Part shown: piece by piece, positions 9,145 through 20,179 of the stretch
How positions within the stretch are numbered: the stretch's first letter is position 1
Layout: the number at the start of each line of letters is the position of its first letter
Assembly (NCBI RefSeq): GCF_028868675.1
Contig: NZ_JAGWUA010000001.1
Span: 37,270 to 101,269 of the forward strand
Direction of reading: 5' to 3'
Source of the DNA: Bradyrhizobium sp.
GTDB lineage: Bacteria; Pseudomonadota; Alphaproteobacteria; Rhizobiales; Xanthobacteraceae
DNA: 64,000 nt
The notes under the pieces: model-generated
What the model saw: only the letters and a program-made list of their open reading frames with translations
Databases searched by the model: none
Told to the model about the DNA's origin: nothing
Position numbers and translations under genes: made by a program

Positions 9145-9287
9145 GACAACCTCCGTGTTCAGGGAAACATTACCCTAACACCGCACTTTCGCCCGGGTTC
9201 ATACGGGGTCTTCGTCCATCCGCTAACCATGACGCAGATGTAATTCCCGATCTCAAGAAATTTGCTACAAGTAGAAGGGTAGACGAA

Positions 9288-9332
9288 TTGGCAAGATCAA
9301 CCTTGGCACGATCAACCTTGGCACGATGAAAC
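9288..9332 (+). repeat. Three tandem 15-bp repeats spanning a start codon
   Basis: Direct repeats ttggcaagatcaacc, ttggcacgatcaacc and ttggcacgatgaaac at 9288, 9303 and 9318. The third unit has a c-to-g change that creates the ATG start of the following gene at 9326. No purine-rich ribosome site is present between the units. Confidence 0.9.
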
Positions 9333-10768
9333 TGAGCCTGAAGCGATTGTTTGCCAGATCGATGACCGGCGAGTTCGTCCAGACGCCGCCGGCACCGACG
9401 TCGCCGCGATCGGCGGCGCGGAACGGCGTGCTCATCTCCATCGCCGGCGTCCTGGCCATCATCGGCGTGCTCGCCGGCGGCTATTACTTCGCCATGCGCC
9501 CGGTGACCCTGAAGATCGCGGTCGGACCGGCCAACAGCGACGACGTCAAGGTCGTGCAAGCGCTGACGCAGGCCTTCGTGCAGAACCGCGGCTATGTGCG
9601 GCTGCGGCCGATCCAGACCGAGGGCGCGACCGCGAGCGCCGAGGCCCTCGCGGAGAACAAGGCCGACCTCGCCATCGTGCGCGGCGATCTCGACGTGCCG
9701 AAGAACGCGCAGGCGGTTGCGACCCTGCGCAAGAACGTCGTCGTGCTGTGGGTGCCGCCCGGCAAGGGCAAGAAGAAGGGCGCCAAGATCACCAAGATCC
9801 CGCAGCTCGCCGGCCACCGCGTCGGCGTGGTCGGCAGGACGCAGGCCAACGTCAACGTGCTCAAGGTGATCCTGCAGCAATACGGCGTCGATCCCGCCAA
9901 GGTGGAGATCGTGCAATTCCCGGCGAACGAGGCCGCCGAGATGATCCGCGGCCAGAAGGCCGATGCCTATCTCGCCGCCGGCCCCGTCAACAGCAAGATC
10001 ACGGCGGATGCGATCGCCGCCTCCACCAGGGAAGGCGGCGTTCCCACTTTCCTGGCGATCGATTCGGCGGATGCGATCGCGCAAAACCATCCGATCTACG
10101 AGGCGGCCGACATTCCCGCAGGCACCTATGGCGGATCGCCGGACAGGCCCGAGGAAGAGGTCAAGACCATCGGCTTCGCCCATCACATCGTGGCGCGCAA
10201 AGGCCTCTCCGAGACCACGGTCGCGGCGTTCACCCGGCAGCTATTCGCGGTTCGCCAGCAAGTGATGACGGAATTCCCGCTCGCGGCGAAGATCGAAACT
10301 CCCGACACCGACAAGGATGCCGTGATTCCCGTGCATCCCGGCGCCGCCGCCTTCGTCGACGGCGAGGAAAAGACCTTCCTCGACAGGTACAGCGATTACA
10401 TCTGGTGGAGCCTGATGGCGCTCTCGGCCATGGGCTCGGTCGGCGCCTGGTTTGCCGGCTACCTCAAGAAGGACGAGCGCGACAACAACAGCCATCTGCG
10501 CGACCGGCTGCTGGACATGATCACGGCCGCTCGGCGCGCCGAGACGACCGACGAGCTCGACCTCATGCAGAGCGAGGCCGACGACATCCTGCGCGACACG
10601 CTCCGCTGCTACGACGACGGCGCCATCGAGGAGGGCGCACTCACCGCCTTCAACATCGCGCTCGATCAATTCCATGCCGCGGTTGCCGACCGCAAGGCGG
10701 TGCTGCTCAGCCTGCCGCAGAACCTGCAGCGCGCCGGCGCGCAATTCCGCGCGGCCGGCAACGCATAG
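9326..10768 (+). CDS. Membrane-anchored TAXI-family solute-binding protein
   Basis: 480 aa. Instead of a cleavable signal it has a cytoplasmic N-terminus and a membrane helix at about 34-55 (LISIAGVLAIIGVLAGGYYF). The TAXI domain runs from about 62 to 340, and a second membrane helix lies near 358-377 (WWSLMALSAMGSVGAWFAGY). A charged, probably cytoplasmic region of about 100 residues follows. Ordinary TAXI proteins are soluble and periplasmic, so this suggests a binding protein with an inward-facing tail, perhaps a sensor. No TRAP permease is adjacent. The start codon lies in the third of three 15-bp repeats and has no good ribosome site. Confidence 0.8.
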   Translation: MKLSLKRLFARSMTGEFVQTPPAPTSPRSAARNGVLISIAGVLAIIGVLAGGYYFAMRPVTLKIAVGPANSDDVKVVQALTQAFVQNRGYVRLRPIQTEGATASAEALAENKADLAIVRGDLDVPKNAQAVATLRKNVVVLWVPPGKGKKKGAKITKIPQLAGHRVGVVGRTQANVNVLKVILQQYGVDPAKVEIVQFPANEAAEMIRGQKADAYLAAGPVNSKITADAIAASTREGGVPTFLAIDSADAIAQNHPIYEAADIPAGTYGGSPDRPEEEVKTIGFAHHIVARKGLSETTVAAFTRQLFAVRQQVMTEFPLAAKIETPDTDKDAVIPVHPGAAAFVDGEEKTFLDRYSDYIWWSLMALSAMGSVGAWFAGYLKKDERDNNSHLRDRLLDMITAARRAETTDELDLMQSEADDILRDTLRCYDDGAIEEGALTAFNIALDQFHAAVADRKAVLLSLPQNLQRAGAQFRAAGNA

Positions 10769-10801
10769 CCGCGTCGCCGGCGCTATCGCCGCGTCACATG
10801 A

Positions 10802-11188
10802 TCACCGGATGGCGTTTGCCTCGAGCAGCGCCGCCTCCAGCTCCTCGCTCGAGCAGGGCTTTTGCAGCCGCGGCTGGCCCGCGAACTCCTGCGAAATCCC
10901 CGTCTCGGCATCATAGCCGGTAACGAAGACGAATGGAATCTTCAGCGCGAGCAGCCGCTCCGCGATCGCAAAGCTCTTCTCGCGAACGAGCTCGACGTCC
11001 AGCAGCGCAAAGTCGGGCGCACGTTCCGCAATCGCGTCCAGCGCCCGCGCCACCGACGCCACCGTCCGGACCGTGCGGACGCCAAAACCCATGAGCCGTT
11101 CCTCGAAATCGATCGCGATGATCGGATCGTCTTCGACGATCAGGACATCGGCAGGACACGCTGGGCGGTCTGGGGAAGCGCGGTCCAT
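10802..11188 (-). CDS. Single-domain response regulator (receiver only)
   Basis: 128 aa, one CheY-like receiver and no output domain. The acidic pair is D20-D21, the phospho-acceptor is D64 (FALLDVEL), with T90 and K110 (LQKP) completing the switch residues. I start at the ATG at 11188; upstream codons are in frame but unconserved in character. It is divergent from a Crp/Fnr-type regulator 180 bp away. In Bradyrhizobium such stand-alone receivers often act with HWE-family sensor kinases, but none is encoded here. Confidence 0.88.
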   Translation of the reverse strand: MDRASPDRPACPADVLIVEDDPIIAIDFEERLMGFGVRTVRTVASVARALDAIAERAPDFALLDVELVREKSFAIAERLLALKIPFVFVTGYDAETGISQEFAGQPRLQKPCSSEELEAALLEANAIR

Positions 11189-11368
11189 GTTCTCGTCTTT
11201 GAGGTCGGTGAATTGGCGAGCAGAACAGCCGCGGTCCAACGCCTGCATCCAGCGCATCGGAGGGTTCCTGGAACGAACCCATCACAGCGCGGTTTCCCTG
11301 TCTGTCTACTTGTGCACACAAGTGGCGAGGGGAGCTCGATAGGGTGGGGAAAGGAGAACGAGTCTTCG

Positions 11369-12157
11369 ATGGATGCGCGTATCGCCAGAGCCAACGAGAT
11401 CGCCAGCCGGCCCTACAACAACCTGTTGCGGCGACTGAATGCTGCCGACTATGCGCTGGTCGCGCCGCATCTCACCGGCGACAAGGCCGCCGCGAACGAT
11501 CTGCTCTACAATCCCGGCGACGCCGTCGAGGTCGTTCATTTCCCCTGCGGGCCTGCACTCGCGACGTTCCTCGTGCCCAACGAGGACGGCCGCGACGTCG
11601 AGACCATCCTGATCGGCCGCGAGGGCGCGGTCGGCGGCATCGTCAGCCACGGATTTCTGCCGGCCTACACACGGATCTCGGTGAAGTTTGGCGGGCCGTT
11701 CGCGCGAATTCACGTCGGCAGGCTCGAAGCCGCGAAGGCGCGCTCGCCATCCCTGCGCAACATCTTCGCCCGCTACGCCGACTGCATGCTGGCGCAGATC
11801 TTCCAGTCGACTGCGTGCAATGCCATCCATTCGATCGAGCAGCGCACCGCCAAATGGATCCTGGCGGCGATGGAGCGGACCGACGGCGACGACAGCGTGC
11901 CGCTGACGCATGAGCAACTCGCAAACCTGCTCGGGGTCGGCCGCAGCTATGCCAGCCGCGTGATCCAGTCGTTCAAGGCGGAAGGCATCCTCGACACGCG
12001 GCGCGGCTCGATCCAGGTGCGTAGTCGCGACGGGCTGAAGCTGCGCGCCTGCCTGTGCAACGACGCCGTCAGGAACCATTTCGAGGAGGTGCTGAGCGGC
12101 GTCTATCCGACCGAGGGGGTCAACCCGAACGCCGGCGAAACGTCAAGCGCCCCCTAA
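11369..12157 (+). CDS. Crp/Fnr-family transcriptional regulator
   Basis: 262 aa. The N-terminal part (to about 145) fits the cyclic-nucleotide-binding beta-barrel. The C-terminal winged helix-turn-helix is at about 180-225 with LTHEQLANLLGVGRSYASRV as recognition region. No N-terminal cysteine cluster of FNR type is present, so it is not an oxygen-sensing Fnr; the ligand is unknown. The ATG at 11369 follows AAAGGAGAAC. It is divergent from the receiver protein gene, which suggests a shared regulatory region. Confidence 0.85.
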   Translation: MDARIARANEIASRPYNNLLRRLNAADYALVAPHLTGDKAAANDLLYNPGDAVEVVHFPCGPALATFLVPNEDGRDVETILIGREGAVGGIVSHGFLPAYTRISVKFGGPFARIHVGRLEAAKARSPSLRNIFARYADCMLAQIFQSTACNAIHSIEQRTAKWILAAMERTDGDDSVPLTHEQLANLLGVGRSYASRVIQSFKAEGILDTRRGSIQVRSRDGLKLRACLCNDAVRNHFEEVLSGVYPTEGVNPNAGETSSAP

Positions 12158-12256
12158 GCCCCGAGGATCCCCCGGCAAAATTCAGTCAACCAACCGGTAA
12201 AGAACCCATTGTTTTTTGAGGTTTTTTGCATATATTGCGTCGCAAACGCGCAGGGT

Positions 12257-12288
12257 GCCCGGTCGATCTGGCCGGGCTTCCTTTTTGG
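12257..12288 (+). terminator. Probable rho-independent terminator
   Basis: Hairpin gcccgg-(9 nt)-ccgggc followed by ttcctttttgg, about 100 bp after the Crp/Fnr stop and 108 bp before typA. It could terminate the regulator transcript or act as a leader structure of typA. Confidence 0.55.
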
Positions 12289-12395
12289 GCGGAAGAGGCC
12301 CCGTTTTCCACGTTTCAGCGTTGTCCGAGAAGAGGTCCCGGTTTGACCGGCGAGATCGCGCTTAACCCATTGTTCGACCGCAAAGAAGCCAACTC

Positions 12396-14222
<1,827 letters not shown>

Positions 14223-14224
14223 GC

Positions 14225-14317
14225 TGCGAATGGGAAATGGCGAGTAGCGAACAGGGGCGTTACCTGGAGGCGCGATCTGCTATAAGCCCTATTCGCCATT
14301 CGCCACTCGCCATTCGC
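14225..14317. repeat. Palindromic repeat, family C (gcgagtagcgaa)
   Basis: Inverted repeat filling most of the typA-oxidase gap. The left arm is gcgaatgggaaatggcgag followed by tagcgaacaggg; the right arm is ccctattcgccattcgcc followed by actcgccattcgc. The right arm ends two bases before the ATG of the next gene. The same arms occur at 60699-60784 and 61726-61787. Confidence 0.85.
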
Positions 14318-14319
14318 TC

Positions 14320-15564
14320 ATGTCCTTTCCCTCCTCCGTCGACGTCGCGATCATCGGCGCGGGCGCTGCGGGCCTCGGCGCTGCGCACGCGCTGCAGGGT
14401 TCCGGCCTCTCCGCGATCGTGCTGGAAGCGCGCAACCGCATCGGCGGGCGTGCCTGGACGGTGCAGGCCTCGCCTGACGTGGTGTTCGACGTCGGCTGCG
14501 GCTGGCTGCATTCGGCCGACAGGAATTCCTTCGTCGGCATCGCCGAACGGCTGAATTTCGAGATCAACAAGGAGCTGCCGCCGTGGCGCGAGCGCGCCTA
14601 TGGCAATGCGTTTCCGCAAGTCCTGCGCGACGATTTCATCCGCTCGCTCGAGGCCTTCTACGAGCGCGCCGAGGACGCCGCGCTGAAAGGCCAGGACGGT
14701 CCCGCGGACCGGTGCCTGGAGCCCGGCAATCGGTGGAATCCGATGATCGATGCGATCTCGACCTATGTGAACGGCTGTGAGCTCGACCAGGTTTCGATCA
14801 CGGACATGGATGCCTATGAAGACACCAACATCAACTGGCGCGTCCGCCGCGGCTATGGCGCGCTGATCGCGGCCTATGGCGCGTCCTGCCCGGTCGCGCT
14901 CGACTGCAACGTCACGCTGATCGACCATTCCGGCCAAGACATCCGCATCGAGACGTCGCTGGGCACGCTGACCGCCGCGAAGGTCATCGTCACCGTGCCG
15001 ACCAACCTGATCGCCGATGAAGCGATCCGATTCTCGCCGCAGCTAACCGCCAAGGTCGATGCCGCGCGCGGCCTGCCGCTCGGCGTCGACGACAAGGTGG
15101 TGCTGGCGCTGGAGGATGCGGACGCCTTTCCCAAGGAAGCCAACCTGCGCGGCGCCACGATGCGCACCGCGACGGGCACCTATCACATCCGCCCGTTCGG
15201 CCAGCCCTGCATCGAGGGATTTTTCGGCGGCAGGTTCGCGCGCGAACTGGAAGACGCGGGCTCCGGCGCGTTCGCCGAGCAGAGCATCAACGAGATCGCA
15301 GGTCTTCTCGGCAACGACATCCGCCGCAAGCTGAAGCCGCTGGCGGAATCACGTTGGGCGAACGACCCCTTCGCCCGCGGCGCCTATTCCCATGCCCTCC
15401 CCGGCCACGCCGGCAACCGCGCCGTGCTCGCAGCGCCAGTGGACGGACGGCTGTTCTTTGCGGGAGAAGCGACCTCGCCGGCTTTCTTCACCACCGCGCA
15501 CGGGGCGCGGGACAGTGGGGAGAGGGCGGCGAAAGAGGTGCTGGCTTTTACAACAAGGCGCTAG
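14320..15564 (+). CDS. FAD-dependent amine oxidase-family protein
   Basis: 414 aa. The N-terminal dinucleotide fold has GAGAAGLGAAHAL (about 13-25) and the monoamine-oxidase signature E-A-R-N-R-I-G-G-R-A near 38-47. The C-terminal FAD segment LFFAGEATSPAF is near 378-389. The family oxidises amines or polyamines and also includes some sterol and amino-acid oxidases; the substrate here is not evident. No Shine-Dalgarno is visible because a palindromic repeat abuts the ATG, so translation may depend on coupling or on a leaderless message. Confidence 0.85.
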   Translation: MSFPSSVDVAIIGAGAAGLGAAHALQGSGLSAIVLEARNRIGGRAWTVQASPDVVFDVGCGWLHSADRNSFVGIAERLNFEINKELPPWRERAYGNAFPQVLRDDFIRSLEAFYERAEDAALKGQDGPADRCLEPGNRWNPMIDAISTYVNGCELDQVSITDMDAYEDTNINWRVRRGYGALIAAYGASCPVALDCNVTLIDHSGQDIRIETSLGTLTAAKVIVTVPTNLIADEAIRFSPQLTAKVDAARGLPLGVDDKVVLALEDADAFPKEANLRGATMRTATGTYHIRPFGQPCIEGFFGGRFARELEDAGSGAFAEQSINEIAGLLGNDIRRKLKPLAESRWANDPFARGAYSHALPGHAGNRAVLAAPVDGRLFFAGEATSPAFFTTAHGARDSGERAAKEVLAFTTRR

Positions 15565-15575
15565 TCACGCGCTCC

Positions 15576-15653
15576 GTCATTGCGAGCGCAGCGAAGCAAT
15601 CCAGATCGTCGCCATGGAAAGATTCTGGATTGCTTCGCTTCGCTCGCAATGAC
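15576..15653. repeat. REP-like palindrome, family A (intact reference copy)
   Basis: Fourth copy. The right arm, ctggattgcttcgcttcgc followed by tcgcaatgac, is exactly the sequence obtained at 26236/28000 if the IS110 element is removed with one CT, so this is a good picture of the uninterrupted target. Confidence 0.92.
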
Positions 15654-15654
15654 G

Positions 15655-16062
15655 CTAATCCAGAACTCGCGCCCTCAACTCCGCATCCGGCACAAAGCAT
15701 TCGTCATACTTCCCAAAAATACGGTAACGATTCCGCGCAACGAGGTTGTAGACGGCGTCGCGCAGCGGTTTTGGCACGGCGAACAGCACGCGGACCCAGC
15801 CCCAGCCCGGCAGCAGGGACAGCACCGTCAGCACGGCGTCCGACTTCAAGAACACCTCGCCGCCATGGACCACGGCGTTGGTATCGGGATCGTCAGGATC
15901 GATCCCGAAAGCCCGCGCGAGGCGCGTGCCGTAGGCCGACTGGATCGGCGTGAAGCGGAAGCGGCGTGCGGTGTCGCGCCTCGCAACGAAGCGGACCCAG
16001 CGCGAGCAGAAGATGCAGACGCCGTCGAACAGGATCACGTCGTCGTCGGGCCAGCGGGGCAT
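15655..16062 (-). CDS. DCC-family (DUF393) thiol-disulfide oxidoreductase-like protein
   Basis: 135 aa. The DCC signature is near the N-terminus: FDGVCIFCSRWVRF at about 13-26, with the D-G-V-C and C-x2-C pattern typical of the family. Members are predicted thiol-disulfide oxidoreductases with few characterised examples. It begins one base after the stop of the upstream hydrolase gene, so the two are almost certainly one operon. Confidence 0.88.
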   Translation of the reverse strand: MPRWPDDDVILFDGVCIFCSRWVRFVARRDTARRFRFTPIQSAYGTRLARAFGIDPDDPDTNAVVHGGEVFLKSDAVLTVLSLLPGWGWVRVLFAVPKPLRDAVYNLVARNRYRIFGKYDECFVPDAELRARVLD

Positions 16063-16063
16063 G

Positions 16064-16960
16064 TCAGCGCTTCTTCCTCCCCGCCACCGGCGCCCGCAGC
16101 GCGCGGTCGAACTCGCCGCTTGCGATCTTCACGCCGGCCTCGGTCTCGATCATCCAGTGTCCCTCGCTGCCGACCGCCGGCAAGGGGCGGAAGTCGACCT
16201 TGCCGCCGCCGCGGCGAAAGGCGTCCGCGAGCTGGCGCGAAAAGACCGGCGAGAAATAGGTATCGTTGGCGGCCACGAGCCATGTGACGGGAACGCGCGC
16301 AGCCTTGCCGAATTCGGCGGCGGCCGCGGTCAACGTATGCGGCGCGCAGATCTGATTGGGAAAGTCGTTGGCGTGTCCGCCGCGTCCCGGCGCAAACGCG
16401 ACGATGGCGGAGACCACCCTGGGGTCAGCGCCCGCGAGCGCCAGCGCGCCCCAGCCTCCGGCGGAATGACCGAGCACGACGGCACCGTCCTTGCGCGCGA
16501 AATCCTGCGTTCGCAGGTAGTCCAGCGCGAGTGAGATTTCCGCCGCGGTGGCGCGGCCCGAGCGGGCGTAGTCGGCCTCGTCGCAACCGCCCTGGTCCTC
16601 GACATAACGGCCGCCGGTTGCGCCATGGCCGAGCCGCTCCGGCACCAGCACGGCAAAGCCGCGCGCGACCAGATGCGCCGCCAGCGCGCGGTATTCCGGC
16701 TGCAGCATTTGCGCGCGACGCAAGATGTTCTGGGTGGTGGCGTGGGCAATTACCGCGAGACGAAACGGGCCGTGTCCGGGCGGCCGGAACAGCAAGGCAT
16801 GCGCCAGCGTGGCGGCATCGGACGAGGGCAGCAGCCACGCCTGCCTGCGCCAGGGTTCGCCTTCCGCGCCCGCCGGTCCAAGCCCGGTCTGCGCGCGCGC
16901 AAGCGGCGCGGAGAGCGCGAAGAGGCAGACCAAAGCGACAAACGTCCTGAAGGGCCGCAT
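16064..16960 (-). CDS. Exported alpha/beta hydrolase (dienelactone hydrolase-like)
   Basis: 298 aa with a Sec signal peptide (1-23, LARA-QT). The nucleophile elbow G-H-S-A-G-G-W-G is at about 166-173, a late Asp is in TWLVAANDTYF and a His is in SEGHWMIE, giving a plausible Ser-Asp-His triad. The paired E-R-L-G-H-G segment is typical of prolyl-oligopeptidase and dienelactone hydrolase-like proteins. I use the ATG at 16960 since it gives the signal peptide; a longer frame to 17173 lacks one. It forms an operon with the DCC protein. Substrate unknown. Confidence 0.83.
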   Translation of the reverse strand: MRPFRTFVALVCLFALSAPLARAQTGLGPAGAEGEPWRRQAWLLPSSDAATLAHALLFRPPGHGPFRLAVIAHATTQNILRRAQMLQPEYRALAAHLVARGFAVLVPERLGHGATGGRYVEDQGGCDEADYARSGRATAAEISLALDYLRTQDFARKDGAVVLGHSAGGWGALALAGADPRVVSAIVAFAPGRGGHANDFPNQICAPHTLTAAAAEFGKAARVPVTWLVAANDTYFSPVFSRQLADAFRRGGGKVDFRPLPAVGSEGHWMIETEAGVKIASGEFDRALRAPVAGRKKR

Positions 16961-17234
16961 GAAATGCCGGGTGGAATACTGAGAACCATGGGCAGAGTAG
17001 CGGGCGCGAATCAACTTGGCCGCAGTTTTTCTGCGCGGGCTCACGGTCGTGTGACGTGCACGGGGCCCCGGGAGTTGCCGCGCAGTCGTTCGGAGGATCG
17101 CCGCTGGCCGGGTGGGTTGCGCTGTCCTCTTTCGGCACACCGGGGTCAAAAAACTGATGCAGAAAATCCACACGTTAACCGATAATTAACGATAGCCCTT
17201 GCCGCCGGCCCGGTGACTTGGTTTGATCGCATCC

Positions 17235-17744
17235 ATGAGCACAACCCTGATCGAGGTCCGGCCGGCCAAAGCTGCAGACGCAACTGCGGTGGCGTCGACC
17301 CACGACGAAGCCTGGCGCTCGGCCTATCAGGGCATCATTCCCGGCGCCGAGCTGGAGAAGCTCATCAATCGCCGCGGCCCGCAATGGTGGGACAGCGCGA
17401 TCCGCAAGGGCAGCCGCGTCAGCGTGCTGGTATTCGGCGACAAGATCGCGGGCTATGCGAATTACGGCCGCAACCGCGCCCGCAGCCTGCATTTCGACGG
17501 CGAGATCTACGAGCTCTATTTGCGCCCGGAATTCCAGGGCCTGGGGTTTGGCCGGCGCCTGTTCGCCGCGGCCCGCCGCGACCTGATGCAGAGCGGGCTG
17601 AAGAGCATGGTGGTCTGGGCACTGTCGGACAACGACCCCGCGACCGAGTTTTACCGTGCGCTGGGCGGCCGCATGGTAGCGCGCTCCTCGGAGCGGTTCG
17701 GGCCGAAGTCGCTCGACAAGGTCGCTTTCGCCTGGACCAACTAA
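17235..17744 (+). CDS. GNAT-family N-acetyltransferase
   Basis: 169 aa. The acetyl-CoA-binding motif A is at about 96-112 (LRPEFQGLGFGRRLF, R/Q-x2-G-x-G/A), and the preceding strand EIYELYL is intact. The substrate is unknown; overall it resembles the RimI-like general acetyltransferases that include phosphinothricin and aminoglycoside types. Start at the ATG 17235; a TTG twelve bases upstream is the only alternative. Single gene between oppositely oriented neighbours. Confidence 0.88.
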   Translation: MSTTLIEVRPAKAADATAVASTHDEAWRSAYQGIIPGAELEKLINRRGPQWWDSAIRKGSRVSVLVFGDKIAGYANYGRNRARSLHFDGEIYELYLRPEFQGLGFGRRLFAAARRDLMQSGLKSMVVWALSDNDPATEFYRALGGRMVARSSERFGPKSLDKVAFAWTN

Positions 17745-17945
17745 CCAGCCAACTGATCCGGACTGGCTGATCTGCCGCCTTGGTCGGCGGACTTCCCCTC
17801 CGTGGATACCGTCGTCGTTTCCACCGTGGGGCGCGGGCCGGAGTTCATGGTGTCGCGAAAGTTCGATGGCTAGCTGCGCCGGGCCCGCGTAAGACAGGGC
17901 CGAATCGCAGCCCGGCGACGACCCCCGGCACGAACGGAGCTTTCC

Positions 17946-18476
17946 ATGCGTATCGACGCGATCTCAATCGGGGCCAACCCGCCGCACGAAGTCAACGTCA
18001 TCATCGAGGTGCCCGTTGGCGGCGAGCCGATCAAATACGAGATGGACAAGGAGGCCGGCACGCTGGTGGTGGACCGTTTCCTCTATACGCCGATGCGCTA
18101 CCCCGGCAATTACGGCTTCATCCCGCACACGCTGTCCGGCGACGGCGACCCCTGCGACGTGCTGATCATCAACACCCGCGCCATCATCCCGGGCGCGGTG
18201 ATGAGCGTGCGCCCGGTCGGCGTGCTGTTCATGGAGGACGAGGCCGGCGGCGACGAGAAGATCCTGGCGGTGCCGTCGTCCAAGCTCACCCAGCGCTACG
18301 ACAAGATCAGGAGCTACAGCGACCTGCCCGAGATCACGCTGGAGCAGATCCGGCACTTTTTCGAGCACTACAAGGACCTCGAGAAGGGCAAATGGGTGAA
18401 GGTGCTGCGCTGGGGCGGCGCCGAGGACGCGCACAAGCTGATCGCCGACGGCATCGCGCGCGCGAAAAAGAAGTAA
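17946..18476 (+). CDS. ppa: Inorganic pyrophosphatase
   Basis: 176 aa soluble family I pyrophosphatase, hydrolysing PPi to phosphate to drive biosynthesis. The metal-binding signature DGDPCDVLI is near 64-72, with Y-G-F-I-P before it and K-K-W-V-K-V-type residues in the C-terminal part (KGKWVKVL). Length matches bacterial hexameric enzymes. Monocistronic in appearance, with a palindrome following. Confidence 0.96.
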   Translation: MRIDAISIGANPPHEVNVIIEVPVGGEPIKYEMDKEAGTLVVDRFLYTPMRYPGNYGFIPHTLSGDGDPCDVLIINTRAIIPGAVMSVRPVGVLFMEDEAGGDEKILAVPSSKLTQRYDKIRSYSDLPEITLEQIRHFFEHYKDLEKGKWVKVLRWGGAEDAHKLIADGIARAKKK

Positions 18477-18483
18477 TAACCTC

Positions 18484-18606
18484 TGTTGTCCCGGACGCGG
18501 TGCGCCACGAAATGGCGTTCCGCAGAGCCGGCAACCTAGGTCGCCACTCGCACTGGGCCCAGGATGCAACGCACCGCTTCGCGCTGCATTGCATCCGGGG
18601 CACGGC
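18484..18606. repeat. Palindromic intergenic repeat, family D
   Basis: Between ppa and the peptidase gene. It contains the hairpin ggatgcaacgca / tgcattgcatcc (18562-18596) flanked by cccggac and ccgggg arms. A relative with ccccggatgcggcgcagcgc arms lies at 46862-46935. Confidence 0.65.
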
Positions 18607-18624
18607 ATCGGTGAAAGTCAGTCC

Positions 18625-20106
18625 ATGCGCCGATTTTTCAAGATTGTCCGCAACATCCTGCTGCTGATCGTCGCTTGCGTCGTCGTCCTTGCCGGCGTGC
18701 TGGCGTTCAACGTGGCGACGCGCGGCTCCCGCCAGATCCAGGTCGCGGCCATTCCGCGCGCGAGCGTCGATGCGCAAGGCGCCGCAAGACGGCTGTCGGA
18801 AGCGATCCGCTTCCAGACCATCTCGAACTTCCTCAATCCGGAGCAGGACGCCGAGGCGCTGCGCGGGCTGAGGGCGCATATCGAGCAGAGCTTCCCGGCG
18901 TTCCACGCCGCGGCGAAGCACGAGGTGATCGGCCAGCACAGCCTGCTCTACACCTGGGAGGGCTCCGATCCCAAGGCGCAGCCGATCGCGTTGCTCGCGC
19001 ATCAGGACGTGGTGCCGATAGCACCGGGCACCGAGAAGGACTGGCAGCAGAAGCCGTTCGAGGGCGCGATCGCCGACGGCTTCATCTGGGGCCGCGGCTC
19101 CTGGGACGACAAGGGCAACCTCTACTCCATGCTGGAGGCGGCCGAGCAGATGGCGAAGGAGGGTTTTCGCCCGAAGCGAACGATCTATTTCGCCTTCGGT
19201 CATGACGAGGAGGTCGCCGGCACGAGGGGGGCCAAGGCGATCGTGTCGGCGCTGGCGGCGCGCGGCGTGCGGCTCGAATTCGTGCTCGACGAGGGCCTCT
19301 TGATCGCCGAGGGCGTCATGAAAGGCCTCGACAAGCCCGCCGCGCTGATCGGGCTTTCGGAGAAGGGCTACGCCACGCTGGTGCTGACAGCGCACGCCAC
19401 GCCCGGCCATTCCTCGATGCCGCCGCGCCAGACCGCGATCGGCATGATGAGCGCTGCGCTGGCGCGGCTGGAGGATCACCGCCTGCCGATGCACATCCGC
19501 GGCACGGTCGCCGAGATGTTCGACACGCTGGCGCCGGAAATGAGCGGCTTCAGCCGGGTGGCGCTGTCGAACCTCTGGCTGTTCAAGCCGCTCCTGCTGC
19601 GCGAATTCGAGAAGAGCGGCCCGACGGAAGCGATGGTGCGCACTACCACCGCGCTGACCATCTTCAACGCCGGCGACAAGGACAACGTACTGCCGGGCAA
19701 CGCCGAGGCCACCGTCAATTTCCGCTTGCTGCCCGGCGACACCCAGGCGAGCGTCACCGATCACGTCCGCACCACGATCAGTAACGACAAGGTCTCGATC
19801 GCGCCGTTTCCCGGCAACACCGATCCGCCGCCGGTGACGGGAACGGGCGGAAAATCCTATGCCGCGCTCAACCGGACCATTCGCGAGGTCTTTCCCGACG
19901 TCGTGGTGGCACCCGGCCTGATGGTGGCGGCAACCGACTCGCGCCATTATGCGGCGATCGCCGACAACATCTTCCGCTTCTCGCCGGTGCGCGCCAATTC
20001 GGAAGACCTCAAGCGGTTTCACGGCACCAATGAGCGGTTGAGCATCGAAGGCTATGCCGACATGATCCGCTTCTACCGACGGCTGATCGAGAACACGGCG
20101 GGGTGA
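18625..20106 (+). CDS. M20-family metallopeptidase, membrane-anchored
   Basis: 493 aa. An N-terminal membrane helix (about 8-28) is followed by the M20 catalytic domain. Zinc ligands and catalytic residues are visible: H-Q-D in LLAHQDVVP near 125-133, D in GRGSWDDKGN near 158-167, and E-E in GHDEEVAG near 188-195. The dimerisation domain follows, with HSSMPPRQTA at its start. It is closest in layout to the CPS1/PM20D1-like carboxypeptidase group. I start at the ATG 18625 since the preceding 12 codons lie in the palindrome. Confidence 0.9.
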   Translation: MRRFFKIVRNILLLIVACVVVLAGVLAFNVATRGSRQIQVAAIPRASVDAQGAARRLSEAIRFQTISNFLNPEQDAEALRGLRAHIEQSFPAFHAAAKHEVIGQHSLLYTWEGSDPKAQPIALLAHQDVVPIAPGTEKDWQQKPFEGAIADGFIWGRGSWDDKGNLYSMLEAAEQMAKEGFRPKRTIYFAFGHDEEVAGTRGAKAIVSALAARGVRLEFVLDEGLLIAEGVMKGLDKPAALIGLSEKGYATLVLTAHATPGHSSMPPRQTAIGMMSAALARLEDHRLPMHIRGTVAEMFDTLAPEMSGFSRVALSNLWLFKPLLLREFEKSGPTEAMVRTTTALTIFNAGDKDNVLPGNAEATVNFRLLPGDTQASVTDHVRTTISNDKVSIAPFPGNTDPPPVTGTGGKSYAALNRTIREVFPDVVVAPGLMVAATDSRHYAAIADNIFRFSPVRANSEDLKRFHGTNERLSIEGYADMIRFYRRLIENTAG

Positions 20107-20179
20107 GTCTGACCCTGCGCGCCAACCCCACCGGCGTTCCCCGGATGCTACGCAGCGCGTCGGGGACGCGAGAACGCTC

